Translations under genes and position numbers: made by a program
Notes under the pieces: model-generated
What the model was told of the DNA's origin: nothing
Database searches by the model: none
The model's input: only the letters and a program-made list of their open reading frames with translations
NCBI RefSeq assembly: GCF_963666675.1
Contig: NZ_OY762929.1
Location: 5,800,001-5,864,000, forward strand
Direction of reading: 5' to 3'
Source: an uncultured Desulfobacter sp.
GTDB lineage: Bacteria; Desulfobacterota; Desulfobacteria; Desulfobacterales; Desulfobacteraceae
Length of the DNA stretch: 64,000 nt
In this document: positions 52,970 to 62,500 of the stretch, one piece after another
Position numbering within the stretch: position 1 is the first letter of the stretch
Layout: every line of letters starts with the position of its first letter

Positions 52970-54151
52970 ATGGATTATCAATCATTTCTGGCGGACAGAA
53001 CCCGGCTTATGCAGACCAATGCCATCCGGGAAATTCTCAAGGTGGTATCAAAGCCCGGAATCATCTCCCTGGCCGGCGGTATTCCCTCACCCCAAAGTTT
53101 TCCCATGGATCTTTTTGGAGAGCTGGTAGAAAAGGTGATGGCAAAGTATCAGTCCCGGGCATTTCAGTATGATCTCACCGAAGGGTTTGAGCCCCTGCGC
53201 GAACAACTCTCTCTCCTTTTGGCCGGGCGCGGGATTGCGGCATCAGCGCATCAGGTAAACGTCACCTCCGGCTCCCAGGGGGTTTTGGATGCCATGGGCA
53301 AGCTTCTGATCAACAAAGGAGATAAGATCGCCGTGGAATCCCCCACCTATCTTGGCGCCATCTCCGCCTTTAATCCCTATGAGCCCCAATACGTCTCCAT
53401 GGAGACGGACGACCAAGGGCTGATTCCCCAATCCCTGGATGAGACGCTGGAAAATCATGCCATCAAGCTGATCTACCTGGTTCCCACATTCCAGAACCCC
53501 ACGGGCCGGACCCTCTCCCTTGAAAGAAGAGAGCAGATTGCCGAGATCATCCAACGGCACAATGCCCTGCTCATGGAAGATGATCCCTACTCTTCCCTTC
53601 GGTACCAGGGCGATGCGGTTCCGGCCATCAAGACCCTGGCCCCGGACAATGTCATCTATGTCTCCACCTTGTCCAAGGTCTTTGCCCCCGGGCTTCGCAT
53701 CGGCTTTTACGCAGCGCCTGAATTTCTGCGCCAATGGCTGGTCCTGGTCAAACAGGGGGTGGACCTTCACACCTCAACCTTTAACCAGGCCCTGGCGGCT
53801 GAATATCTGGAAGGCGGATACCTTGATGCCCACCTGCCAAAGATTATCGAGTTATATAAACCCAGGCAAAAGGCCATGCTGGCGGCTCTTAAAAAAATGA
53901 TGCCCACAGGATATGCATGTACCCCGTCCCAAGGGGGGATGTTTTTATGGATGACCGGTCCCGACGGCCTGGATGACCTGGCATTGTACGAAAAGGCTGT
54001 GGCGAACGGTGTGGCGTTTGTGCCGGGCCGGTTCTTTTATACCGACCCTGCCCAGGGAAAAGGCACCATGCGGCTCAATTACACCATGGCGGATGAAGCC
54101 ACCATTGAAATTGCTGTGGAAAAACTGGCCCGGGCGGCAGAGCAACAATAA
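52970..54151 (+). CDS. PLP-dependent aminotransferase, LysN/2-aminoadipate type
   Basis: A class I/II fold-type I aminotransferase of 393 residues. Opening (MQTNAIREILKVVSKPGIISLAGGIPSPQSFP), substrate loop NVTSGSQGVLDAMGKLL, LVPTFQNPTGRTLSLERREQIAEI, the EDDPYSSLRY segment and VSTLSKVFAPGLRIGF with the PLP Lys mark the MocR-like/LysN group without a GntR domain. Likely substrates are 2-aminoadipate, branched-chain or aromatic amino acids; sequence cannot choose. AAAGGAAAT precedes the ATG. It converges on pncB. Confidence 0.88.
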   Translation: MDYQSFLADRTRLMQTNAIREILKVVSKPGIISLAGGIPSPQSFPMDLFGELVEKVMAKYQSRAFQYDLTEGFEPLREQLSLLLAGRGIAASAHQVNVTSGSQGVLDAMGKLLINKGDKIAVESPTYLGAISAFNPYEPQYVSMETDDQGLIPQSLDETLENHAIKLIYLVPTFQNPTGRTLSLERREQIAEIIQRHNALLMEDDPYSSLRYQGDAVPAIKTLAPDNVIYVSTLSKVFAPGLRIGFYAAPEFLRQWLVLVKQGVDLHTSTFNQALAAEYLEGGYLDAHLPKIIELYKPRQKAMLAALKKMMPTGYACTPSQGGMFLWMTGPDGLDDLALYEKAVANGVAFVPGRFFYTDPAQGKGTMRLNYTMADEATIEIAVEKLARAAEQQ

Positions 54152-54198
54152 AACCCGACAGGAGTTGCCTCACCGCCACCAGGCAAAAACGAATAAAA

Positions 54199-55362
54199 TC
54201 AAAGGCCAAGAACTTTTCGGCAGTATCGCAACTCCCCGGGATCACCGGTATGTTTGCCCGGGTCATCCGACAACTTCACCGTGGGGCGCCCGTCCATATC
54301 GGGCTCAGGCTGCACCCAGGATAATTTGATCACAATATTCAAAGGGGTCACCCCCACGTCATTGGTCAAATTGGTTCCGATGCCATAGGAGTCCTTGACC
54401 GCTCCCCGGCAGAATTGATGAATTTTAATGGCCCGGTCCACATTCAGGCCGTCTGAAAAGACAATGGCCTTGGTCGCCGGATCAATTCCCTTTTCTTTAT
54501 AATGGCCGATGATCTCCCGGGTAAAGGTTTCCGGGTCTCCGGAATCGTGGCGGACACCGGAAAACCGCCCGGCCCGGTCACTGTTAAAGGCCTTTAAAAA
54601 ATTGTTCGTGGTATAGGTATCGGTCAGGGCAATGCCGAGTACATCGGGGTATACTTTAAGCCAGTCATCCATGGCCCCGGCATTGGCGTCCGTATAATCG
54701 GTTAAGGCGCCATGGAACATAATCCATTCATGGGCCAAAGTTCCCACCGGGGCAAGATCGTAAACTCTTGCAAAATGCACATTGGAGGTCCCTGCCATGC
54801 GGTGCTGGTCCAGGGCCAGCACATCCTCAAGAAAATGGGCCTGATTGGTACTGGAAAACCGCCGCCGGGTGCCGAACTCCACAAAGGTCAGGCCGGCATC
54901 GGACATCCGTTTCGCTTTGGTCTGGTTGCGCTCCCGGATGGCCTGTCTGGACAAAATCCCAGGGGCGGTTACCTCAAAAAAAGTTTCGGAAATGGTGGCC
55001 ATCAACGGCACTTCCCATAGAATGGTCCGGCTCCAAATCCCATCCACCCTGACGGAAAGCCTGGGCCCCTGTTGGGAAATTTCCACCTGATCCGGGTCAA
55101 AACGGTAAGCGGCCAGGTAGTCCAGATACCCTGGTGTAAAATAGGGGCAGGCCTTTTCCAGCCACACCCGTTCTTCACGGGTCAAGCGCAGGCCGTCCAT
55201 CTGAGCAACCCGCTCTTTAATCAAACTATCAAAGCCTTGGGGAAAAGGGGTTTTCCCCCGGTTGGTCAGTTCATACCGGACCCGGGCCTTGGGATACAGC
55301 CGATGTACCGCCTGCTGCATGGTGAATTTATACAGATCATTGTCAAGTATCGTCTCAATCAT
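54199..55362 (-). CDS. pncB: Nicotinate phosphoribosyltransferase
   Basis: A protein of 387 residues that makes nicotinate mononucleotide in NAD salvage. N-terminus ETILDNDLYKFTMQQAVHRLYP; then FGTRRRFSSTNQAHFLEDVLAL, FARVYDLAPVGTLAHEWIMFHGAL, GVRHDSGDPETFTREIIGHY and KAIVFSDGLNVDRAI, all typical. The catalytic His that is phosphorylated lies in AHEWI. It is divergent from pncA across 180 bp, so both enzymes of nicotinamide salvage may be coregulated. Confidence 0.95.
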   Translation of the reverse strand: MIETILDNDLYKFTMQQAVHRLYPKARVRYELTNRGKTPFPQGFDSLIKERVAQMDGLRLTREERVWLEKACPYFTPGYLDYLAAYRFDPDQVEISQQGPRLSVRVDGIWSRTILWEVPLMATISETFFEVTAPGILSRQAIRERNQTKAKRMSDAGLTFVEFGTRRRFSSTNQAHFLEDVLALDQHRMAGTSNVHFARVYDLAPVGTLAHEWIMFHGALTDYTDANAGAMDDWLKVYPDVLGIALTDTYTTNNFLKAFNSDRAGRFSGVRHDSGDPETFTREIIGHYKEKGIDPATKAIVFSDGLNVDRAIKIHQFCRGAVKDSYGIGTNLTNDVGVTPLNIVIKLSWVQPEPDMDGRPTVKLSDDPGKHTGDPGELRYCRKVLGL

Positions 55363-55454
55363 GGGCCTATACTATTTCTAAAAAAAATTTTGTATATAAC
55401 AGCCATGGGCCGGCCTGACATTTCAACGGCCAGGCATAGCTCACAACAAAGTTT

Positions 55455-55484
55455 GAAAGATCTCTGTAGTTTACACAGACTTTC
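55455..55484. repeat. Second copy of the 31-bp palindrome
   Basis: GAAAGATCTCTGTAG followed by TTTACACAGACTTTC. It differs from the copy at 22235-22265 at three positions, including one deleted base that shortens the stem. It lies in the divergent pncB-pncA promoter region, 58 bp before the pncA start. Confidence 0.75.
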
Positions 55485-55542
55485 ATATAAAGTACCAAGA
55501 GGATTATCTTAGGGTATAATTTTCAAAAAGGACAGAAACTTT

Positions 55543-56169
55543 ATGCAGATAAATACAAAAATGGAGCATACCGCCGTAATTGTTGTGGATATCCAGCCGG
55601 ATTTTACCCAGGCCATGCAGGGCAGCCTGGCCGTGGGAGGTGCCGACCAGGCATACCTTGATGCAGCAGAGACCGAAACCCGCCGACTTAAAGCACTGGG
55701 TTTTCCCATCTATGCCACCCAGGACTGGCACCCGGCAGACCACATCTCTTTTTTCTCCAACCACGACAACGCCAATCCCTATGATCTGATCGAAATTGAA
55801 GGCCGCCAACAGGTATTATGGCCCCCCCATTGTGTCCAGGAGAGTCCCGGCGCCCAATTGTTGATGGATGAATCCCTTTTTACGGCCATTGTAAAAAAAG
55901 GCATGGACCCGGCATTTGATTCCTATTCCGGCTTTTTCGATGACGGAAAAAAAGCGACCGGCCTGGCGGATATCCTAAAAGACGCCGGTATAAAAGGCCT
56001 CATCATTTACGGGCTGGCAACGGATTATTGCGTCAAGGCCACGGTCATGGACGCTAAAATGCTTAGGTTTGAGGTAACACTGCTCGAAGAGCTGTGCCGG
56101 GGTGTTGCACCGGAAACCACAAACGCCGCGTTGGAAGAGATGAAAGGGGCGGGTGTCGATATCGGCTGA
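55543..56169 (+). CDS. pncA: Nicotinamidase
   Basis: A protein of 208 residues. The Asp-Lys-Cys triad of the isochorismatase-fold nicotinamidase is present: Asp in VVDIQPDF, Lys in AIVKKGMD, and Cys in YGLATDYCVKATVMDA. Metal ligands appear in TQDWHPADHISFF. It converts nicotinamide to nicotinate, the substrate of the divergent PncB. The ATG has AAAGGA upstream. Its end overlaps an unlikely early start of the MFS gene. Confidence 0.93.
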   Translation: MQINTKMEHTAVIVVDIQPDFTQAMQGSLAVGGADQAYLDAAETETRRLKALGFPIYATQDWHPADHISFFSNHDNANPYDLIEIEGRQQVLWPPHCVQESPGAQLLMDESLFTAIVKKGMDPAFDSYSGFFDDGKKATGLADILKDAGIKGLIIYGLATDYCVKATVMDAKMLRFEVTLLEELCRGVAPETTNAALEEMKGAGVDIG

Positions 56170-56194
56170 ACACAACCGGAGAACGGGAGATAAA

Positions 56195-57415
56195 ATGAAC
56201 GATACAAGATTCATGCATAAAGGCAGCCGCAGATACTATATGGCCAACCTGGCGCTTTTTCTGGCCGGGTTTGTCACCTTTGCAAGCCTCTATGACTTTC
56301 AACCCCTGTTTCCCAATCTGGTCCAGGCATACGGTATCACCCCGGCCATGGCCAGCCTGTCGCTTTCCGTTGCCACCTTCTCACTGGCCTTTACCCTGCC
56401 GTTTTCAGGTTCCCTGTCCGATGCGGTGGGTCGGCGGCCATTGATCATTGTTGCCTCCATTCTTGCACCGGTGCTGGCCTTTATTGCTGCGGTGAACCAC
56501 GCATTTTCAGGCATGCTTTTGCTGCGTCTGGGCCAGGGCATCATCCTGGCCGGTGTGCCGGCAGTGGCCATGGCATATATCAACGAAGAGACCGAGCCCA
56601 GCGCCCTGGGCGCGGCCATGGGGCTTTATATTGCGGGGAACGGCATGGGCGGGATGTCGGGCCGGATTCTGACCGCCTGGTTTACGGATCTGATGGGCTG
56701 GCGGTGGGCGCTGGTGAGCATGGCATTGCTCTGTTTCCTCTGTGGCCTGATGGTCTGGGCCTGTCTGCCAGCGTCGCGAAATTTCTCGGGTAAAACGTTT
56801 CGGCCCCGGGCGCTGCTATCCTCCATGGCAGATCATCTAAAGAACCCCGGGCTGCGAAAATTGTATCTGATCGCCTTTTGCTGCATGGGGGGATTTGTAA
56901 CACTTTACAACTACGTGACCTTTCGGCTCCTGGGTCGAGATTTTGGCCTGAGCCACACCCAGGTGGGTTTGATTTTTCTGGCCTATGCCTTTGGATCGGT
57001 CAGCTCCACGGTGATGGGGAACCTGGTAAATACCTACGGACGGCTGCGGATTCTATGCTCGGCATTGGGAATTATGACCGCAGGCCTTGTGCTGACGGTC
57101 TGCGTATCCTTGTGGGTGGTGATCGCGGGGATTGTGCTCTTTACCATCGGATTTTTCGGGGCTCATTCCGTGGCCTCGGCCTGGGTTGGACGGCTTGCCG
57201 CCCATTCCCATGCCCAGGCCTCATCTTTGTATCTGTTTTTCTATTATATGGGATCAAGCATCTCGGGCACCATCGGCGGCACCATTTATCACGGTTGGGC
57301 CTGGCCGGGGGTCGTGGTGCTGATCCTGGTTCTTTTAGGCATCGCGTTTATTATCTGCCTGGGTATTCAATCTGTATCGAACGGACAAAAGCGGATTTCC
57401 CCAATTGTTCCCTAA
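56195..57415 (+). CDS. MFS transporter, YnfM-like
   Basis: A protein of 406 residues from the ATG at 56195 (GGAGATAAA upstream); a longer frame at 56153 overlaps pncA and is rejected. Twelve hydrophobic helices are visible. The intracellular loop motif PFSGSLSDAVGRRPLII (motif A of the major facilitator superfamily) follows the second helix. It fits drug/proton and arabinose efflux-type transporters. Its position 25 bp after pncA makes transport of a pyridine compound possible, but this is only context. Confidence 0.85.
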   Translation: MNDTRFMHKGSRRYYMANLALFLAGFVTFASLYDFQPLFPNLVQAYGITPAMASLSLSVATFSLAFTLPFSGSLSDAVGRRPLIIVASILAPVLAFIAAVNHAFSGMLLLRLGQGIILAGVPAVAMAYINEETEPSALGAAMGLYIAGNGMGGMSGRILTAWFTDLMGWRWALVSMALLCFLCGLMVWACLPASRNFSGKTFRPRALLSSMADHLKNPGLRKLYLIAFCCMGGFVTLYNYVTFRLLGRDFGLSHTQVGLIFLAYAFGSVSSTVMGNLVNTYGRLRILCSALGIMTAGLVLTVCVSLWVVIAGIVLFTIGFFGAHSVASAWVGRLAAHSHAQASSLYLFFYYMGSSISGTIGGTIYHGWAWPGVVVLILVLLGIAFIICLGIQSVSNGQKRISPIVP

Positions 57416-57667
57416 TCTGAACGGCCCAGATTGGTGAAAAATCACCCCCCCAAAATGGGACTTTTAATTATCCTACTTCGCCCCCATTTGTCGCGAAAAG
57501 ATCGTTATTAAATTACGTTGACAGGAATAAATCAAGTACGATATCTTAAAAACCAACCACCGTGTTATCATTAATCAAAATTTATTTTTTACAAGACAAC
57601 GAAAAATGGATCACCCCTATCTTCTTAAAATTACTATCCACTAGGGGTTCCTTTTTGAGGGAAAAAT

Positions 57668-57960
57668 TATGGTTTTAGAGAAATCCGGGCGGCGGACAAG
57701 TATTTTGTTTAAGACTTCGTCTGTCTGCGGCATCATTATTTTTATCCTCCTTATCCGAGGGTATAAACAGTCAGGTCGAGGGAATGCCTGACCGATCCGT
57801 CACGATAGCCCGGGCCGCAGACGATATGAGCTCGAACATGACCTCCGTGGCGACGGCTATGGAAGAGGCCTCTTCCGGCCATAACGTCAAAGCCAATGCA
57901 GACAACCTCTCAGAGCTTGGCGATCATCTGGCAGGATTGATGGGAAAATTTAAAGTTTAG
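57668..57960 (+). pseudogene. Remnants of a methyl-accepting chemotaxis protein
   Basis: An N-terminal part (57668-57793) reads MVLEKSGRRTSILFKTSSVCGIIIFILLI, a start with AGGG nearby and one membrane helix, then stops. In another frame DMSSNMTSVATAMEEASSGHN is a piece of the chemoreceptor signalling coil, followed by ADNLSELGDHLAGLMGKFKV, its usual C-terminal end. The sensor, second helix, HAMP and hairpin tip are missing, so internal deletions have removed most of the gene. The 5' flank 57416-57667 is AT-rich with no gene. Confidence 0.75.
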
Positions 57961-57969
57961 GTTCTTTTC

Positions 57970-58380
57970 ATGAATAAGGACAAGGCATTTGACTATTCCG
58001 GAGTAAAAGATTTGTCTGGAAAGAAGGTTGGGATACTGCTCGGATGGAGCTATGGGACAGATTTTGACGAAGCCAAAAAGCAAAAGGCATTTACCGCCGA
58101 AGAAGGGAAGTCCGACGAGGTGAACTTTAAAAAGCTCATCCAGGGCTGGCTGGACGGTGTCGTGGCCATCGAATTAGCCGGGCAAAAACTGATCGCCCAA
58201 AAAGGCCTCCAGGACAAAATAGTAATGGCCGAGACCCCGGTGGCCATTAACGACACGTACCTAATATTCGGCAAAAGCCTGGATAAAAAATCACTTCTGA
58301 CGCAATTCAACACGGCTTTGGCCGGGATGAAAGCCGACGGTTCCTACGACGAAATTATCAAAGGGGTGGTATCGAATTAA
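57970..58380 (+). pseudogene. N-terminally truncated periplasmic solute-binding protein
   Basis: The frame of 136 residues reads YSGVKDLSGKKVGILLGWSYGTDFDEAKKQ..., then LDGVVAIELAGQKLIAQKGL, AETPVAINDTYLIFGKSLD and LLTQFNTALAGMKADGSYDEIIKG. This is the second half of a family 3 (amino-acid-type) solute-binding protein. The signal peptide and first lobe are absent, so it cannot be exported or bind ligand normally. The ATG at 57970 has no good ribosome site. It follows the chemoreceptor remnant by 9 bp; a binding protein beside a chemoreceptor suggests that both once served one chemotaxis pathway. Confidence 0.7.
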
Positions 58381-58395
58381 TCCCACGAACGACCA

Positions 58396-58431
58396 TGGGC
58401 CGACCCGGTCGTCAACACCCGGGTCGGCCCA
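58396..58431. terminator. Strong 13-bp GC-rich hairpin
   Basis: TGGGCCGACCCGG (58396-58408) and CCGGGTCGGCCCA (58419-58431) are perfectly complementary with a 10-nt loop. It lies 16 bp after the solute-binding fragment. No T-run follows on either strand, so it may act as a factor-assisted or 3'-protecting structure. Confidence 0.6.
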
Positions 58432-58494
58432 CGGCAAAAGATGAAAAAAATTGATTGATACTGTCGGGCTTGATTCTATTGTCGGCCATTTTTT

Positions 58495-58553
58495 GCAGAG
58501 GGCAACCCCTCTGTGGTTACCCTCGTCAGGGCAGGTACGGTGGCCCGCCCCTA
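58495..58553. repeat. GC-rich dispersed-type palindromic element
   Basis: AGGGCAACC (58499-58507) pairs with GGTTACCCT (58515-58523) apart from one mismatch, followed by a second GC-rich block (GGGCAGGTACGG...GGCCCGCCCCTAC). Elements of this appearance are common dispersed repeats in bacterial genomes. No other copy is in the window. It ends 33 bp before the downstream minus-strand gene's stop. Confidence 0.4.
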
Positions 58554-58585
58554 CAGCGGCTGACGCTGGAACCAATCCCAGGCTT

Positions 58586-59137
58586 TCATTTAAAACTGCG
58601 CTCAAACAATTCCTGCATGGCAGCGGCAGCATCCTCTGTGAGATTGCGGGTACCGGTACCTGCAAACGTCTTATGGTGAATCACGGGGGTGGCCATCTGC
58701 CAGTCATTATCCACCCAGGAAAACCAGGCTTTCCGGTCCTGTTCGTAGACAAATATCGGCCGGTTGAATAATTTTCCCAACTCCACACCCCAACCGGTGC
58801 CGCCTTTAACGGTTTTATCCGGCAAAATCCAGCCCACGGTGAAGATCTGGTACCCGTTATTGATCATATGAAAAATGGACTGAATGACCTTTCTTATCCG
58901 ATTCCCTTTGGAAAAGGACCTGCCCAGGCGGGTCGACACAATATCCATTGAGATATTGCCCTTTTCAAGTTCCTCCTGGTTCAGCATCCTGGCTCCTTCA
59001 TCCCTGTCCAGCACATTTCCTTCAAAGGTAAAATTAACTTCCTTGACGCCGTATTTCTCTGCAAGCTTTCCAAATTCGGCTTCAGCGCCCCTGTGCCCGC
59101 CGCTGTAAAGTGTAAATTGAGACGGATCATTATTCAT
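58586..59137 (-). CDS. SLOG-superfamily protein
   Basis: A protein of 183 residues from the ATG at 59137, which has GAGGAG upstream; a GTG at 59155 is rejected. The opening FTLYSGGHRGAEAEFGKLAEKYG has the glycine-rich Rossmann loop of the SLOG/LOG-DprA fold, and GGTGWGVELGKLFNRPIFVYEQDRKAWFSWVD matches the second conserved region. SLOG proteins bind nucleotides or their derivatives and often act as sensors in signalling or phage-defence systems. Here it stands alone, directly behind a copy of the 148-bp palindromic repeat in the same orientation as rng. Confidence 0.65.
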   Translation of the reverse strand: MNNDPSQFTLYSGGHRGAEAEFGKLAEKYGVKEVNFTFEGNVLDRDEGARMLNQEELEKGNISMDIVSTRLGRSFSKGNRIRKVIQSIFHMINNGYQIFTVGWILPDKTVKGGTGWGVELGKLFNRPIFVYEQDRKAWFSWVDNDWQMATPVIHHKTFAGTGTRNLTEDAAAAMQELFERSFK

Positions 59138-59172
59138 GGTTGTTATACTCCTCACATTAAATGTTCACCAAA

Positions 59173-59319
59173 TTAGTGCCCGACCGAAAACCGTAAATTT
59201 TGCCGATTACTTCGTTGGTCTCAAATTTTAATCCTCGAAATACTTCATGTATGCCTCCGGTTAAAATTTGCACCCGCCTTGTACTCGACAAAATTTCCAG
59301 ATTTTCGTTCAGACACAAA
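59173..59319. repeat. 148-bp imperfect palindromic repeat, copy 2
   Basis: Reverse-complement relative of 30379-30526 across its whole length. Conserved blocks include TTTTGCCGATTAC/TTCGTTGG and TTGTACTCGACAAAATTTCC. It ends 35 bp upstream of the SLOG start and reads towards that gene on the minus strand. The rest of 59138-59586 is AT-rich, with the start region of the next gene. Confidence 0.88.
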
Positions 59320-59586
59320 TTAAAAAACCGGATTAGATTTTCTAATTGAATTTACATTTCGATAGATTAAAATTTAATCATATAAAAATCGACTAAGATA
59401 AGCAAGCTGGAACCTGTGTCAAGTCAGAGATTAAAATAACATTAATTTGATAAATGTCCCGAAAACTTAGGTTACAAACCCGGACGGCCATGGTAGACTA
59501 AGATGCTTTAATTTTGAGGCGTCGTAAAAAGTCTCCATGTCGGGGAAAATCTTTCCACCCTTAAAGAAAATAAAGAGGTCGTTTCT

Positions 59587-62500
59587 GTGAAATCAAAAGC
59601 CCTTGAAGTCAACCTTTCCGATACCCGGGCAGATGTCACCATTGATGATCGGTATCTTCTGCTGCTTGACTTTTTCAAAGGATATGTAGGCATTGTCAAC
59701 CGCCTGGAAACATTTCTAAAGGAGTTATCCCATCCCTACCGGAACTGGGCCTTTATTGTCAATGAGTCCCGGCACTTCTCCCTGCACTATTTTCATTTAT
59801 ATACCAGCGAACCCGACGGCCGAAAGGTCCTTGATCTGCTCTGTGATATTTTTAACTCGGCATTTGAATCGGTATCTGATGCTGAAATCAAATCCAATGC
59901 GGCGGATAATCTCATGCAGATCCTTCATTATATTGCCAAATCCGACCCCCAAGGGCTGGACGTGTGCACGGGGACACTAATCCGAGAAGTTGAACGCATT
60001 TTAGCTTTGGAGGAAGATGATTTCTTCTTTTTTGTCTGCTCCTATTATCAGCCCGACGCCCTGGTTAAACTGATGACCAAAAAAGAGGCGCTGCCGGACG
60101 ATCCCAAGTTACGATCCGCCTTAAATAAATTTTTAACCCGCTTTTTTGAGGTCTCGTTTGCATTCTGGCTCAGCCAGGGTGATCCCGTGGCCTGGATGAA
60201 GAACAATATAGATGAATGGCGGGGCGGACCGGATATGCTCACGCTGTTAGCCCCGGTCTCCCGGAATCGGATTCAAGAACAGCAACAGACCCTGGCCCGG
60301 ATAAAAGAGAGGCCCCGGGACGGCATGGAGGCATTATCCGCCCTGACGGAGCTGACCGGACACAGGGACCATATCAAACGATTCAGGGAGATCCCCCGTC
60401 AGATTTTTTCTTTTGCGCCGGAAAAAGTCTACGGCAAATATGTGAAGCTGACCTTTTTATTCTATATTATTCATGCGCCGGGGCTCTCCATCATACACAG
60501 GGAAGCCCTGGGCGATATCCACCGAACGCTGATCACCCTGATCGGAGAACGGGGGGATTATAAAAAGGACATGGTCATTGTTGACCAGACCTTTGCCCTG
60601 CTCAAAGAACACAAAGGGCGGTATCCGGAAACCGTTTTGGAATGCATCCATAAAATCGGGGATGCCGTATACAATACCGACGAAATTGAACTGATCAACC
60701 ATTTCATTGACCGCTCCGTGGATCATGGGTTCCAGTTCCCGGATATCGCGGGCACCGGAGAGGACTGGCAGATCAAATGCAATGTGGCCCATGTGAAAAA
60801 TATCCGGGTCTTTTTAACCCTTGTGGCCAGGCATCCCAAAAAATCCAAACGCCTGTTGTCGGCATTGATCACCTCCCTGGCCGTGGGCGGCGTCTTTATC
60901 CGGGACACGGACCTGTTTCCCCGGGACGTTACCAAATTCCTCAACGCGGACATTGCCCCGGTGTACAACCTGGTCAAACAACTGGCCCGGCTGCTGCCCA
61001 CCTTTTTCAATGAGATCGGTGCCGAAGGAGAGCTCCGGGATATTTCCACCCGCCTGGATGAATCGGTGTTTCGCAGGGACAAGCTGATCCATTTTTTACG
61101 CAAACAATGCCATGTGGAAAGCTCATCAAGAATCGTGGACTTTATCCGGGAAGTGATGATGTTCTGGAAAACCCTGGATAAAACCCCGCTTAAGCCCTAC
61201 CTGCCCCCGTCCATATATAATGAAATCCGGACAACAGGAAAATACATTGACGGTCCCCATGCCGTTTTCCGCACCCTGACCCAGGCGAAACTGGAAACAC
61301 CGGCGGATTTCCTTGCCGCCTCAAAAACCGACATTGAAGCCGTCATTGATCGGACGGAAGATGCAACAGACCTGGATCGGGAACGGGTTAAACTGATTAT
61401 CCGGTTCCACGGCCTGCTCAATGAAAAATACGGCATTGATAATCTGGATCTTGAAAACTATGTCAAAACCCATATGTCCCAGGGCCTGCCCGACCCCAGG
61501 GATATCCTCCATGCCCTGGAAGAGACAGAGCCCGAAAGCCGGATCGGCGGACTATTGTCATATATGGCGGAGCTGAAAAACATTATTTTATCCGAGGAAA
61601 AATTTGCCGTAAACGAATCCATTTACCACAAACGCCACATTGCCGTAGATATCCCGTCCATGTACGGATCGTACAGTGAGGCCAAATTTGATGCCCTGGG
61701 CATGACCCTGAGACTTGAAAACCTGATCAATGTGCTGTTTGAGGACCTGATCGACAGCATTGACCTTCGGCTGATCACCAAACCGACCTTTGTAAAAATC
61801 TTTTCGGTTCTGACACTGTTCCGCCAGGCCCTGGCCCTGGACGGCATTATATCCAACAAACTGGATACCCAGCTGGAATTCTTAAAATACGCCATCAACA
61901 TCACCACCTGCTCCTTTACCCAGTATCTGGATATTTTCAAAGGCTTTACCCGGGCGGTGGCCGATGCAGTCAACGACCATTTCAATACCCTGCACTCCCT
62001 GAATCTGAGCAACCTGGACAACCGCATCGGCCGGGAAAATATACTTGAAAAATACCTGCCCGATGGGTTTGATTTAAAGGCCAATAAACCCCACACACCG
62101 GCCGCCGTTAAAATGGCAAAAAAACTGGACCAGCGGGTGGCGGATATCTTTTTCCGTGACCGGATTGCCACATCCCTTGGGCTCCAGCAGCTGGATGTCT
62201 TTTTAAACCGGATTTTAAATACCCTGTTCCGCCAGTCCGAACGGCTGACCCAGGATGAACTCTCCGCCCTGCTCAACTACGACCCGAAAGCGGCAGTCTG
62301 CTCCATCGATGCGGGACAGCTGTTCAGCAGCAATATCATTTACCTGGGCAACAAGGGGTTGAATATCATAGAATTGAAACGCCTGGGCATTAAGGTGCCC
62401 AACGGCTTCATCATCACCACCGAGGTGTTCAAATGTCTGGACCTCATCGACAACTACATCCCGGCATCGGTGAATTTCCAGCAACTGGTGGCCCATATGC

